Shown here piece after piece: positions 1-8,925 of a DNA stretch of 64,000 bases. Positions within the stretch are counted from its first letter, which is position 1; each line of letters opens with the position of its first letter. This DNA comes from an uncultured Bacteroides sp. (GTDB lineage: Bacteria; Bacteroidota; Bacteroidia; Bacteroidales; Bacteroidaceae): NCBI RefSeq assembly GCF_902491285.1, contig NZ_CABUHK010000006.1, forward strand, positions 50,621-114,620, in the 5' to 3' direction. The notes beneath the pieces were generated by a model, which was given only the letters and a program-made list of their open reading frames with translations, was not told the origin of the DNA and searched no databases. A program made the translations under genes and the position numbers.

Positions 1-752
1 ACATAAGCATTATAATTATCCATACTGAATGAAGGCCCATCACTATACCAGCCGTCGCCCACATACCATTCTTTCACCTTGTTCTTGCTTACACGAATGC
101 GGAATTGGTCGTATTGTACACCTTTCCCCATTAGAAAAGATTCCGTCAATCCGGTGAAGAGCAGCCAGTTGTTGTAAGCGCCGGTACGGTCGCGCAGGGA
201 TTGAAGCGCTTTGATGTAACGTTCCTTGGTTACTTCATCCAATGGCTCCCACAAGGCTTTGGGCGCGCGGAGAAAAGCATGTACCAGATAGGCGGCATCC
301 ACGATGGGCTGAGCGTGCTTGGTGAAGTTCAGTAAGTCGGGCGATGCAGGGTCTACTGCATTCTTCAAACCTTTCAGTACCTCTGCGCGCATCTGCTTGC
401 GCAGTTTGCCTTCTTCTGTATCATCATCGGGAAGTGCCAACCAGGGGGCAACTCCGGCAAGTGTACGACCTACAGCCTCTAAATGTGTCATGTCCTTGTA
501 GCCTGCAGTTTCACCACTGCGGGTTTCAATGGGCATATTCTGGTGTAGTGTTCCTTCTGCCAGGTTGTGGATGACGGGATATGATATCTTCCAAAGCAGC
601 TTCACCCATGTGGTGCGATCCTGTGCGCCGGTGGTTTGAATTTCCGTCATGGGGATGCTTTTCTTTTCCTTTTTCTTGTTTTTTGCTTGTACTCCTACCG
701 GCAACATCATTATGACTGTCAGTAAATATATCAGGTGACTTTTTCTTTTCAT
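1..752 (-). CDS. DUF2264 domain protein (N-terminal part; runs off left edge)
   Basis: About 250 N-terminal residues are visible and the C-terminus lies beyond the window. The ATG at 752-750 opens with a basic stretch and hydrophobic core (MKRKSHLIYLLTVIMMLPVG), a signal peptide predicting export. The mature part contains TTGAQDRTTWVKLLWKISYPV, ETRSGETAGYKDMTHLEAVGRTLAG and LTGLTE/GDGWYSDGPSFSMDNYNAYV-type segments typical of the DUF2264 (alpha/alpha-barrel) family. From family knowledge, some DUF2264 proteins are classified as GH154 beta-glucuronidases; whether this one is cannot be decided here. It starts 17 bp after the GH88 stop on the same strand, so the two are almost certainly co-transcribed from the operator at 2098-2144. 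A role in removing uronic acids in the periplasm is inferred from this pairing. Confidence 0.8.
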   Translation of the reverse strand, partial: MKRKSHLIYLLTVIMMLPVGVQAKNKKKEKKSIPMTEIQTTGAQDRTTWVKLLWKISYPVIHNLAEGTLHQNMPIETRSGETAGYKDMTHLEAVGRTLAGVAPWLALPDDDTEEGKLRKQMRAEVLKGLKNAVDPASPDLLNFTKHAQPIVDAAYLVHAFLRAPKALWEPLDEVTKERYIKALQSLRDRTGAYNNWLLFTGLTESFLMGKGVQYDQFRIRVSKNKVKEWYVGDGWYSDGPSFSMDNYNAY

Positions 753-769
753 GGATTTTAGTTTTTTAT

Positions 770-2071
770 TTATAACGGACTTTTTCCATCTAACATTCGG
801 TTATAACGGTGTAAAGCTTCGATGAAATAGTAGTCGGCATATGTTAGCGGAACATCTATTTCTGCATTGTGAGGTACGGTACCCACGCTGTGCATCAGGA
901 TAAAGTTTGCGTTTTTACCCAGTTCGGCACGGTAGTTGGCACTGCCCAGTGCATGCAGAATCTGCTTAGCACTTTCCAGATACTTCTTGCTTTTGTTACC
1001 TTTGGTATAGGTGCTCAGTTCCAGTAATGCCGAAGCTACGCAGGCAGCGGCAGAAGCGTCGCGGTAGTTGTTTACTGTTTTACCTGCATTGGAGCGGACA
1101 CCGGGTGTATAGCCTTCTTGATAGGCGTTAAAGTCCCACCAGGCAATCTTATCGGAGGGAAGGTTGGGGTGGTCGAGGTAAAAATCTGCCATTTTTTTCG
1201 CTGTTTTCAGGAAACGCTTGTCTTTTGTCTCACGGTAACACATGGTAAATCCGTAAATGCCCCAGGCTTGTCCGCGCGACCAAGCCGAATTGTCGGAATA
1301 TCCTTGAGAAGTCTCTCCTTTGATGGGTTTGCCAGTTTCTTTATCATAATATATGATATGGAAACAACTGTAGTCTTTACGTACTTGATTTTGCATTACC
1401 TTTTCTGCGTGTGCGATTGCCACTTTACGGAAACTTTCGTCGCCTGTCACTTTAGAAGCATGGAATAGTAGTTCCAGATTCATCATGTTGTCAATGATAA
1501 CGGGGAAGTCATATACTTTGTCACCGTGCCAACTGCGAAATCCGTTCCACGACTGGATGACATTTGCTTTAGGACGGAAGCGTGTACAGAGCGATCGAGC
1601 CGATTCCACCAGGATGTCCTCGTAATCGGGTTCCGGTGCGAAGCGGTTAGCATTGCCGTAACTGCAATACATCATGAAACCGATGTCGTGGTTGTCGGTG
1701 AAAGTTTTCGCAGGTTCCATCTGCCGGGTGTAAGCCAAGGCAGAATCTTGTAAAGCTCTGTCTCCCGTGTAGTCTGACAGATACCACAGTGTGCCGGGGA
1801 AAAAGCCCGCTGTCCAAAGATAGATACTACCTTTACTCGGAGTGCCGTCTTTGCGCATACTGTGTGGCATGATAGCTTTTCCTTTTTCCCCTTGTGCAGG
1901 GGACTGCATCATCAGACCGTACTGCTTTGTGGCAAATTCCATGTTTTCCCTGATAAAAGCTTTTTCTGCTTGGGACGTTTGCGCCTGTACTATATTTAGT
2001 GAGCACGCCAATGCAGTGAGTACAATCCATCTGGGGCGGATTATAAGATTTTCTTTTGTGGTTTTAATCAT
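770..2071 (-). CDS. GH88 unsaturated glucuronyl hydrolase
   Basis: Predicted to hydrolyse the 4,5-unsaturated uronic acid that polysaccharide lyases leave at the non-reducing end of oligosaccharides. The 433-residue product has a signal peptide ending near LNIVQAQ, so it is probably periplasmic. GH88 hallmarks include WTAGFFPGTLWYLSD, NHDIGFMMYCSYGNA (Asp129) and PVIIDNMMNLELL (Asp194), the two positions that correspond to the family's catalytic acids, then GYSDNSAWSRGQAWGIYGFTM and NNYRDASAAACVASALLEL. The reading frame is open to 2110, but an upstream start would overlap the -7 box at 2098-2105, so the ATG at 2071 is preferred. It is the first gene of a leftward unit with the DUF2264 gene, divergent from susC. 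No intact lyase is present in this PUL; a lyase-like remnant lies at 13176-13572. Confidence 0.92.
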   Translation of the reverse strand: MIKTTKENLIIRPRWIVLTALACSLNIVQAQTSQAEKAFIRENMEFATKQYGLMMQSPAQGEKGKAIMPHSMRKDGTPSKGSIYLWTAGFFPGTLWYLSDYTGDRALQDSALAYTRQMEPAKTFTDNHDIGFMMYCSYGNANRFAPEPDYEDILVESARSLCTRFRPKANVIQSWNGFRSWHGDKVYDFPVIIDNMMNLELLFHASKVTGDESFRKVAIAHAEKVMQNQVRKDYSCFHIIYYDKETGKPIKGETSQGYSDNSAWSRGQAWGIYGFTMCYRETKDKRFLKTAKKMADFYLDHPNLPSDKIAWWDFNAYQEGYTPGVRSNAGKTVNNYRDASAAACVASALLELSTYTKGNKSKKYLESAKQILHALGSANYRAELGKNANFILMHSVGTVPHNAEIDVPLTYADYYFIEALHRYNRMLDGKSPL

Positions 2072-2097
2072 ATAAAAGATATTTAAATTCAACGCTA

Positions 2098-2144
2098 CAA
2101 AGTTAAACAATATAGTATCGTCATAGGGGAAATATTGTGTATTT
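2098..2144 (-). promoter_or_regulatory. Promoter and putative HTCS operator for GH88-DUF2264
   Basis: Read on the minus strand: AAATACACAATATTTCCCCT at 2144-2125, exactly 19 bp, then TAACTTTG at 2105-2098, which fits the Bacteroides -7 consensus TAnnTTTG. The 20-bp element resembles those at 2303-2322 and 20908-20927, with identical spacing to the -7 box. The predicted start of transcription lies about 20 nt before the ATG at 2071. The roughly 160 bp between this site and the susC operator are AT-rich and hold nothing else I recognise. Confidence 0.65.
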
Positions 2145-2302
2145 AAGGGGGCAATAATGTATAGTGTTACTATTTTTTCATTTTACTGCTTGTGCATTTT
2201 TTTTCTTGCATTTACAAAGATTTATTTGTATAATCTCTCTTTGTCACCCGTAAATGTTAAAATCAAAGCAGTAAACATAGACTGGAAAATATCCCCCCCC
2301 AT

Positions 2303-2349
2303 AAAAAGACATATTCTCCCCTACTATATTTAAAAACGTAGTATGTTTG
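2303..2349 (+). promoter_or_regulatory. Promoter and putative HTCS operator for the susC operon
   Basis: AAAAAGACATATTCTCCCCT at 2303-2322 is followed after exactly 19 bp by TATGTTTG at 2342-2349, a perfect TAnnTTTG -7 box. The element differs at one position from the one in front of GH3 (20908-20927). The predicted 5' leader to the susC ATG at 2412 is about 55 nt. No clear -33 TTTG is visible, which fits a promoter that depends on an activator such as the HTCS at 16810-20790. Confidence 0.72.
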
Positions 2350-2411
2350 CAGTGTCAAAACGGAAACATTTATTATTCGAATTTCAAACCTTTTAGTTAA
2401 TATAAAAAATA

Positions 2412-5400
2412 ATGAAAAACAGAATCACTTTTCAGCTAACAAAAGCTATTCTGCCTTTTTCTTTTCTTCTTTACACGGCATCTATTCATGCTGAAATAGT
2501 AAAGGATGATATGGAAAAAGAAGCAGTAAAAATTGAGCAGCAAAGTAAAGTAAAGCAGACAGTAAAAGGTGTTGTCCTTGATGGAAAAACTCAAGAAGCT
2601 ATTATTGGCGCTTCTGTAAAAGTTGAAGGACAAAACACGGGTACAGTTACCAACCTTGATGGGGAGTTTACAATCTCATGTGGCGTTGGTGACATACTGG
2701 CTATTTCATTCATTGGGTACGAGACACAAACAGTTAAAGTGACCAATGTTAAGATGTATTCAGTAGAATTGAATGAATCTACCGCCCAACTAGGTGAGGT
2801 TGTAGTAACAGCTTTCGGTGCTGGTCAGAAAAAAGAGTCAATGGTAGGTTCAGTAGAACAGATTAAACCCGCAGAATTGAAAGTTCCTTCTTCGAGTCTG
2901 AGTTCTTCTTTTGCCGGACGTATGGCGGGTGTCATTGCCGTGCAGCGTAGTGGTGAGCCGGGTGCGGATGGTGCAAACTTTTGGATTCGCGGTAAGTCTA
3001 CATTTGGTAGCGGTACAGGCGCATTGATTGTCTTAGACGGTGTGGAGATCAGCAGTTCCGAATTGAATGCTCTCGATCCCGAAGTCATTGAGAGTTTCTC
3101 CATTCTGAAAGATGCTACCGCCACTGCCTTGTATGGTACTCGTGGTGCGAACGGTGTGATGATTGTAACCACTAAGTCGGGAAAAGACTTAGACAAGCCC
3201 ATCATCAATTTCCGTTTGGAAGGTGCTGTTTCACAGATGACACGTGTGCCGGAAATGGCGGATGGTCCCACTTATATTAATATGTTCAACGAATCGTTGG
3301 GGCGTGGAGACACAGATGCAAAACCATACGATGTGGATTCATACATGAAATACTACAAGACCAACCCTTACGTTTATCCCAACGTAAACTGGTATGATGA
3401 AATGTTCAAGAATACTTCATTCTCCCAACGCGCTAACTTTAATATACGTGGCGGTAGCAAGCGAGTGGACTATTTCATGAGTGTCGGCGTGAAGCACAGC
3501 GACGGTAACCTACGTCCCATTAGCAAAAATTTCTTCTCATACAATAACAACATCAACGTCATCAATTACGATTTTGTGAACAACCTGAACATCAAGGCTA
3601 CTTCCACGACCAAGATTTCTTTGGGACTGAACCTTTCGATAAAAGACTGGAAAGGACCGAACAGTAACGTGAACGATTTGTTTGGTTTGTCCAAAATTTC
3701 TAATCCGGTAGATTTTCCGGTTTACTTTCCGGCAGGAACCCCTAATGGACGTAATAATACGGACTATGTGTTGTGGGGCGACAAATACGGTGGTCCGTAT
3801 ACAACCGGATACCGCAATCCGGTGGCGGAATATGTGACAGGCTACAAGACTTCCATGAATACCATTGTGACTGCCAACTTCAAGCTGGAACAAGATTTGA
3901 AGATGCTTTTGGATGGATTGAAATTCAGCGGAATCTTCTCGTTCAAAAACAACATGACCTCTGAAGTAAAACGTACATCGGCCTACAATGCGTTTTCTGT
4001 TGATAACTTCAACAGTGAAACCGGTGAGTATGATATTAAAAGTACCAATACAACCGAAGTGGCTACCAATGTCAACACTTCCGGATCACAAGGCAGCAAC
4101 AGAAAGATTTATGTACAAGCGATGTTGGACTACAACCATATCTTCAACGATGTGCATGACCTGAACGTCATGCTGTTGTACAACCACCAGCAGTACAACA
4201 ACAATATAGTGACAAACTTATATACCTCACTTCCTGAAAGAAAGCAGGGGATTGCCGGGCGTATCTCTTATGCGTATGCCGGAAAATATTTGGCTGAAGC
4301 TAACTTTGGTTACAACGGTTCCGAAAACTTCGCCAAAGGTCACCGTTTTGGTTTCTTCCCTTCATTCGCCATCGGATACAACATTGCCGAAGAAGCTTTT
4401 TGGGAGAAAATCAAACCGGTCATTTCACGCTTGAAACTGCGTGCCTCATGGGGATTGGTCGGTAACGACCAGACGGGTGCCGGACGTTTCTCTTATATGG
4501 AAGACTTGGCCTTGGGTAGCGATCCTTCATTTACCACCGGTTTTGGTTCAAATGTAGTAACAAGAAAAGGCCCGTTATTGAAGCGTGCTTTTAACCCTGA
4601 CCTCACCTGGGAAATCGGCGAAAAATACAATGCTGGTATCGATCTTCAGTTGTTCGATGCTGTGAATATCAGTGCAGATGTTTTCAAGGAAGTCCGCAGG
4701 GATATTTATATGGAGAACACCACCATGCCTGGTTATTTAGGAATGGGCGACACCAAATTGTACGGAAATCTCGGTAAAGTGAAAAACACGGGAGTGGATA
4801 TGTCGCTCGACTATAATAAACAAATAAACAAAGACTTGTTCGTTTCGTTCAAAGGTACCTTCACATACGCTCACAATACCGTTGTGGAGTATAATGAACC
4901 TGCATTCCGCAATTATCCTAACCGTTCGCGTACAGGGCATTCCATTGATCAATACGAAGGATTCATCTCCAACGGATTATTTTCTGATTGGCAGGCTGTT
5001 TACGATTGGGCAGACCAATCCGGTCTCGGCTACAACTTCTACGGTCCCGGTGATATCCGTTACGTAGACCAGCCGGATGTGAATGGTAACTATAGTGGAA
5101 CTATTACTTCTGACGACAAGGTATATTTGGGTAATCCGCAAAATCCGGAGATTATTTACGGTTTCGGTCCTTCTATTAAATGGAAAAACTGGGATTTCTC
5201 TTTCTTTTTCCAAGGTGCGGCAAAAACATCGTTGATGATGTCGGGCATACATCCTTTTGGTACAAGAAGCATTAACGGACTTTTCCAATTTATTGCAGAC
5301 GACCATTGGTCGGTTGATAATCCGAACCCCAATGCCAAATATCCGCGGTTGAGTAAGAAAGACAACACGAACAATACTGAATGGTCTGATTATTGGTTGC

Positions 5401-5603
5401 GCAATGCCGCTTTTCTGAAGTTGAAGAATGCAGAAATAGGATACACTTTTAAGAATATGCGCTTCTACTTCAGCGGACAAAACCTGTTGACATTCTCTCC
5501 GTTCAAGGAATGGGATCCCGAAATGGGTGGAGGTAGCGGATTGAAATATCCTACCCAACGTGTATTCAATGTAGGATTCCAAATTACGTTTAATAAAAAA
5601 TAA
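2412..5603 (+). CDS. SusC-like TonB-dependent outer-membrane transporter
   Basis: A 1063-residue outer-membrane beta-barrel that imports oligosaccharides or glycopeptides with its SusD partner, powered by TonB. After a signal peptide there is an N-terminal carboxypeptidase-regulatory-like domain (about residues 48-115, VKGVVLDGKTQEAIIGASVKV to SFIGYETQTVKV). A TonB-box-like LGEVVVTAFG follows, then the plug domain with the SusC signature ESFSILKDATATALYGTRGANGVMIVTTK, and a long barrel ending in the aromatic-rich FNVGFQITFNKK. It lacks an STN domain, in line with HTCS rather than FecI/FecR control. The susD gene begins 7 bp downstream. The substrate cannot be told from the barrel; context suggests O-glycoprotein or acidic glycan fragments. 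Confidence 0.95.
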   Translation: MKNRITFQLTKAILPFSFLLYTASIHAEIVKDDMEKEAVKIEQQSKVKQTVKGVVLDGKTQEAIIGASVKVEGQNTGTVTNLDGEFTISCGVGDILAISFIGYETQTVKVTNVKMYSVELNESTAQLGEVVVTAFGAGQKKESMVGSVEQIKPAELKVPSSSLSSSFAGRMAGVIAVQRSGEPGADGANFWIRGKSTFGSGTGALIVLDGVEISSSELNALDPEVIESFSILKDATATALYGTRGANGVMIVTTKSGKDLDKPIINFRLEGAVSQMTRVPEMADGPTYINMFNESLGRGDTDAKPYDVDSYMKYYKTNPYVYPNVNWYDEMFKNTSFSQRANFNIRGGSKRVDYFMSVGVKHSDGNLRPISKNFFSYNNNINVINYDFVNNLNIKATSTTKISLGLNLSIKDWKGPNSNVNDLFGLSKISNPVDFPVYFPAGTPNGRNNTDYVLWGDKYGGPYTTGYRNPVAEYVTGYKTSMNTIVTANFKLEQDLKMLLDGLKFSGIFSFKNNMTSEVKRTSAYNAFSVDNFNSETGEYDIKSTNTTEVATNVNTSGSQGSNRKIYVQAMLDYNHIFNDVHDLNVMLLYNHQQYNNNIVTNLYTSLPERKQGIAGRISYAYAGKYLAEANFGYNGSENFAKGHRFGFFPSFAIGYNIAEEAFWEKIKPVISRLKLRASWGLVGNDQTGAGRFSYMEDLALGSDPSFTTGFGSNVVTRKGPLLKRAFNPDLTWEIGEKYNAGIDLQLFDAVNISADVFKEVRRDIYMENTTMPGYLGMGDTKLYGNLGKVKNTGVDMSLDYNKQINKDLFVSFKGTFTYAHNTVVEYNEPAFRNYPNRSRTGHSIDQYEGFISNGLFSDWQAVYDWADQSGLGYNFYGPGDIRYVDQPDVNGNYSGTITSDDKVYLGNPQNPEIIYGFGPSIKWKNWDFSFFFQGAAKTSLMMSGIHPFGTRSINGLFQFIADDHWSVDNPNPNAKYPRLSKKDNTNNTEWSDYWLRNAAFLKLKNAEIGYTFKNMRFYFSGQNLLTFSPFKEWDPEMGGGSGLKYPTQRVFNVGFQITFNKK

Positions 5604-5610
5604 GAATATC

Positions 5611-7530
5611 ATGAAAAAGAAATATATCCAAATGATTTTGACATTTGCATGGATGCCGTTTGCATTTTCTTCCTGCGACTATTTGGACATTGTGCCCGAT
5701 GAAACCATCAAATACGAAGATGCCTATGAAACTCCCAGTCGGGTATTGGACTTCCTTTACTCCTGCTACGCTTATCTACCCAACAATCGCGGGACATACC
5801 CCAATTACTGGCTAGCTTCTTCAGGCGAGTTGATTGCTCCCGAAAGAGAGGCATTGGTCAATATGCTGAGAGGTGACTATGGTCCTTCCAATTTACGAGA
5901 GACAAGTAATACGTGGGATAATGTGTGGAAAGGCATCCGTCAATGTCATCTGTTCCTTTCGCTGATAGATAATATCACTTGCATCGATAATAATACACGT
6001 GAAGACTATCGCAACGAAGTCAAGTTTCTGGTTGCTTACTACCACTTCCTTTCATTGAGCTTCTACGGACCGACTTTCATCATTGATCACATGTATGCCG
6101 AAGATACCCCGACTGTGGAGTATCCAGAAAGAAGACCCTATGACGAGGTAGTGCAATGGATTAGTGATCGGTTGGACGAGGTGATTCCGGTGTTGCCTGA
6201 CAATTATTCTGGATCAGATTTTGGACGTGCCACTAAATATGCTGCCATGGCCTTAAAATCAAGGTTGTATTTGTATGCTGCTTCTCCATTGTTCAATGGC
6301 AATAAAGAAATGTATAACAATTTCATTGATAAAGATGGTAATTACTTAGTATCGCAGACTGAAGACTTGAATAAATGGAAAATATCGGCTGAAGTGACAA
6401 AGAGTGCTTTAGATGCAATGGAAGGTATATTCTCTCTATATGATAATGCAGGTGATCCGTCCGATAGCAAACCGGGTTTTGCTAACCAACCCGATCAGCG
6501 TCGCTTACGCTATACTATTTTGGATTACGAAGGGAATCCGGAGATTATTTGGGCCGATTGCAGACACGAGGGGCAATATGGTTTCCAACGTCGTACAGTA
6601 ATTAGAGACCCAGGAAAAGTTTTTAACCATGACATTGGTAATACCATTGCTCCTTCCATGGCGGTAGTGGAAGAGTTTTATACCAAGAACGGGTTACCGA
6701 TGAATCAGGATAAAGATTTTGACTATCTGGGACGTTATACAGCTGTAGATGTTCCCATTGGTGGAGCTGATGGCAATTTTTATGATCCAGCCGGAGATGC
6801 CGGCAAACAAACGCTGAAAGGCAATATAGATCGTGAGCCGCGTTACTATGCATGGATTGGCTTCCATAACGGATACAGTGAAATGGCCTGGTACAATGAC
6901 AAAGCAACCAACGAAAAGAATGCGGGGCTTCGTGCTGCTCGGATTCAGATGTTGAAAAGTGATGCGCAAGGAAAAGGAAATGCGACAGATGCTAAATACT
7001 CGCCATCAGGCTATACCCTAAAGAAATTGGTTCCGCCAGCATGGAACAAAGCGGTTATCGAATATCCCTGGTGCCTGTTCCGTTTGGCAGAACTGTACCT
7101 GAATTATGCGGAAGCACTGATTGAAGTGGGTGGTGAAGACAACTTGGCGACTGCAAGAACATACATTAACAAGGTACGCACACGTGCAGGTATTCCTACT
7201 ATTGAAGAAGCATGGGGTGAACATGGTAAAGACCCCAATTACTACAAGAGTAAAGAGAATATGAGAGCGATTGTGCGCCAAGAACGTAACTTGGAATTGT
7301 TTATGGAAGGACACCGTTTCTTTGATTCCAGACGTTGGAAAGTGGCAGAAGATTTTTTGAATTGCCCAGATAAAGGCTTGAATATTGATACCGATGATAT
7401 AACTAAATTCGGTGAGGTAAAAGAAATATTGATTCCGAGAAGTTTCAACAAAGCGTTATATCTGATGCCGATTCCTGCAAAAGAATTGGACAATAACGAA
7501 CGGTTGGTTCAAAATCCGTTCTACAATTAA
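5611..7530 (+). CDS. SusD/RagB-family glycan-binding lipoprotein
   Basis: A 639-residue surface lipoprotein that caps the SusC barrel and captures ligand. The signal peptide ends in a lipobox (PFAFSSC, Cys near residue 22). The N-terminal SusD segment (CDYLDIVPDETIKYEDAYETPSRVLDFLYSCY) and the C-terminal RagB/SusD segment (FRLAELYLNYAEALIEVGG, TARTYINKVRTRAGIP, RQERNLELFMEGHRFFDSRRW, YLMPIPAKELDNNERLVQNPFYN) are diagnostic. It is longer than a typical SusD (about 500-600 residues). It is tightly coupled to the preceding susC (7-bp gap). The following gene, 48 bp on, encodes a second surface binding lipoprotein, giving the usual SusC-SusD-SGBP order. Confidence 0.94.
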   Translation: MKKKYIQMILTFAWMPFAFSSCDYLDIVPDETIKYEDAYETPSRVLDFLYSCYAYLPNNRGTYPNYWLASSGELIAPEREALVNMLRGDYGPSNLRETSNTWDNVWKGIRQCHLFLSLIDNITCIDNNTREDYRNEVKFLVAYYHFLSLSFYGPTFIIDHMYAEDTPTVEYPERRPYDEVVQWISDRLDEVIPVLPDNYSGSDFGRATKYAAMALKSRLYLYAASPLFNGNKEMYNNFIDKDGNYLVSQTEDLNKWKISAEVTKSALDAMEGIFSLYDNAGDPSDSKPGFANQPDQRRLRYTILDYEGNPEIIWADCRHEGQYGFQRRTVIRDPGKVFNHDIGNTIAPSMAVVEEFYTKNGLPMNQDKDFDYLGRYTAVDVPIGGADGNFYDPAGDAGKQTLKGNIDREPRYYAWIGFHNGYSEMAWYNDKATNEKNAGLRAARIQMLKSDAQGKGNATDAKYSPSGYTLKKLVPPAWNKAVIEYPWCLFRLAELYLNYAEALIEVGGEDNLATARTYINKVRTRAGIPTIEEAWGEHGKDPNYYKSKENMRAIVRQERNLELFMEGHRFFDSRRWKVAEDFLNCPDKGLNIDTDDITKFGEVKEILIPRSFNKALYLMPIPAKELDNNERLVQNPFYN

Positions 7531-7578
7531 TGGTTACGGCAGTTTGTAATCGATATACTAATTTAATAAGTAAAGAAT

Positions 7579-8847
7579 ATGAAAATACATAGCTTACTAT
7601 TTGTTTTTGGTTTGCTATTAGGACTTTGTTCTTGTAGTGAAACTGAAAATACAATTGAAGATTATAGCATTAGTGTTTTTCCCGAAACATTGGAACGCAT
7701 ACCAGCCGAAGGGCAGGCATTTACTCTTACTGCCACTTCCAATCTTAGAGAAAAACTGACGGTGAAATGTCCGAACTGGGTGACTCTTGAGGATACGGAA
7801 ATCACTCCGGAAGGTGAAGTCTATACATTTAAAGTAGATGCTAACAAAAATGTGGAAAAGAAAAACGGAAAGATCCAGTTTACCGCCCGCGGAGCTTTGA
7901 AAGCAGTAGAGGTGACACAGACCGCAGCTCCAGATTACATTAATTTCACTGTGGACAAGAGTGCTATTTCACTTGATGATCAGCAAGTGAAGGAAATAGA
8001 AATTACGGTTTGGAGTGATGCCGCAGATAAGAATTTAGATTTTAATGTAACGTGTGAAGATTGGATTACCTTCATTTCAAAAAAAGCTTTCGATAGAGCG
8101 TCAATTGACGAAAAACCTGGATGGATTTACATATTCAGAATTGAACAGAATGATGACATTGGAACAAGAAATGGTAAGATATCCTTTGAGAACCCCAATA
8201 ATATTGGAACTTATAAAATTGTATCAGTGGTTCAACCGGCAGAACCTAACGATGGAGAAATTGATAGGAATTTTACGCCGACTGAGCAAGTATATAAATT
8301 GGGTATAGAAAAGGCATATGCTTCCTACGGTACTCGTGGTAACACTCTTGAACCGGAAAATGCTACTGTTCAATTAGTTTGCGATGGAAATCCCAATACT
8401 GGCTTCTCTGGTCCTTACGCAAAAGAGGATGCTGTGCTTTATAATCCGGAGGTTTATAATCAATACTTTACTGAATTTCAAAAATGGCCAATGTCACCTG
8501 GTACCTTATCAAAGGTATATCCATTGGCTAACGGAGATAATTATCTGATTTTGACATTGGCAAACAATGATGAAAGTATTGATTACATGAAGTTCTACCC
8601 GAATAGTAATGCAAATGGTCGGTGGGGAAAGACAGACATTTGGATTTCCACAACTGCAGATGGTAATGACTTTGTAAAAGTTAAGAATCAATTGGACTTC
8701 CTATATGTAAACACCGGTTTCGTATGGATTTCTCTCACAAAGAAAGGAATCATAAAGGGAGCCAAACGAGTGAAGATTGCGATATATGATGCCATGGGTG
8801 AATATATTAGAGCCAATGAAATAGAATTCTATAGTGCAAGAAACTAA
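7579..8847 (+). CDS. BACON-domain surface glycan-binding lipoprotein
   Basis: A 422-residue lipoprotein with lipobox LGLCSCS (Cys near residue 20) followed by an acidic stretch (SETENTIED), suggesting surface display. Two tandem Ig-like BACON repeats are visible, at about residues 30-115 (LTVKCPNWVTLEDTEI ... KNGKIQFTARGALKAVEVTQTA) and 120-215 (FNVTCEDWITFISKKAF ... RNGKISFENPNNIGTYKIVSVVQPA). A C-terminal discoidin-like region (about 225-422) ends IRANEIEFYSARN. The same architecture forms the front half of the next gene product, so this may be a duplicated, peptidase-free copy acting as the surface glycan-binding protein of the PUL. No catalytic motif is seen. The ligand is unknown; BACON domains are often spacers, with binding done by the discoidin-like domain. 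Confidence 0.85.
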   Translation: MKIHSLLFVFGLLLGLCSCSETENTIEDYSISVFPETLERIPAEGQAFTLTATSNLREKLTVKCPNWVTLEDTEITPEGEVYTFKVDANKNVEKKNGKIQFTARGALKAVEVTQTAAPDYINFTVDKSAISLDDQQVKEIEITVWSDAADKNLDFNVTCEDWITFISKKAFDRASIDEKPGWIYIFRIEQNDDIGTRNGKISFENPNNIGTYKIVSVVQPAEPNDGEIDRNFTPTEQVYKLGIEKAYASYGTRGNTLEPENATVQLVCDGNPNTGFSGPYAKEDAVLYNPEVYNQYFTEFQKWPMSPGTLSKVYPLANGDNYLILTLANNDESIDYMKFYPNSNANGRWGKTDIWISTTADGNDFVKVKNQLDFLYVNTGFVWISLTKKGIIKGAKRVKIAIYDAMGEYIRANEIEFYSARN

Positions 8848-8856
8848 AAACAGATG

Positions 8857-8900
8857 TAGAATGTGGCAAAAGTTTTGTATTTTCGCCACATCTACTTTTT
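8857..8900 (+). terminator. Stem-loop with T-tract between SGBP and peptidase genes
   Basis: The arms TAGAATGTGGCAAAA (8857-8871) and TTTTCGCCACATCTA (8880-8894) pair with two single-base bulges around an 8-nt loop, followed by CTTTTT. It looks like an intrinsic terminator or partial attenuator inside the operon. It could lower expression of the peptidase and downstream enzymes relative to SusC/SusD/SGBP, or protect the upstream mRNA end. Confidence 0.6.
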
Positions 8901-8925
8901 CATTAATTCGTACTATTATAAAGTT

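Noticed and set aside
4977..5612. 211-codon minus-strand ORF within susC
   Set aside because: Antisense shadow of the SusC barrel with no recognisable features.
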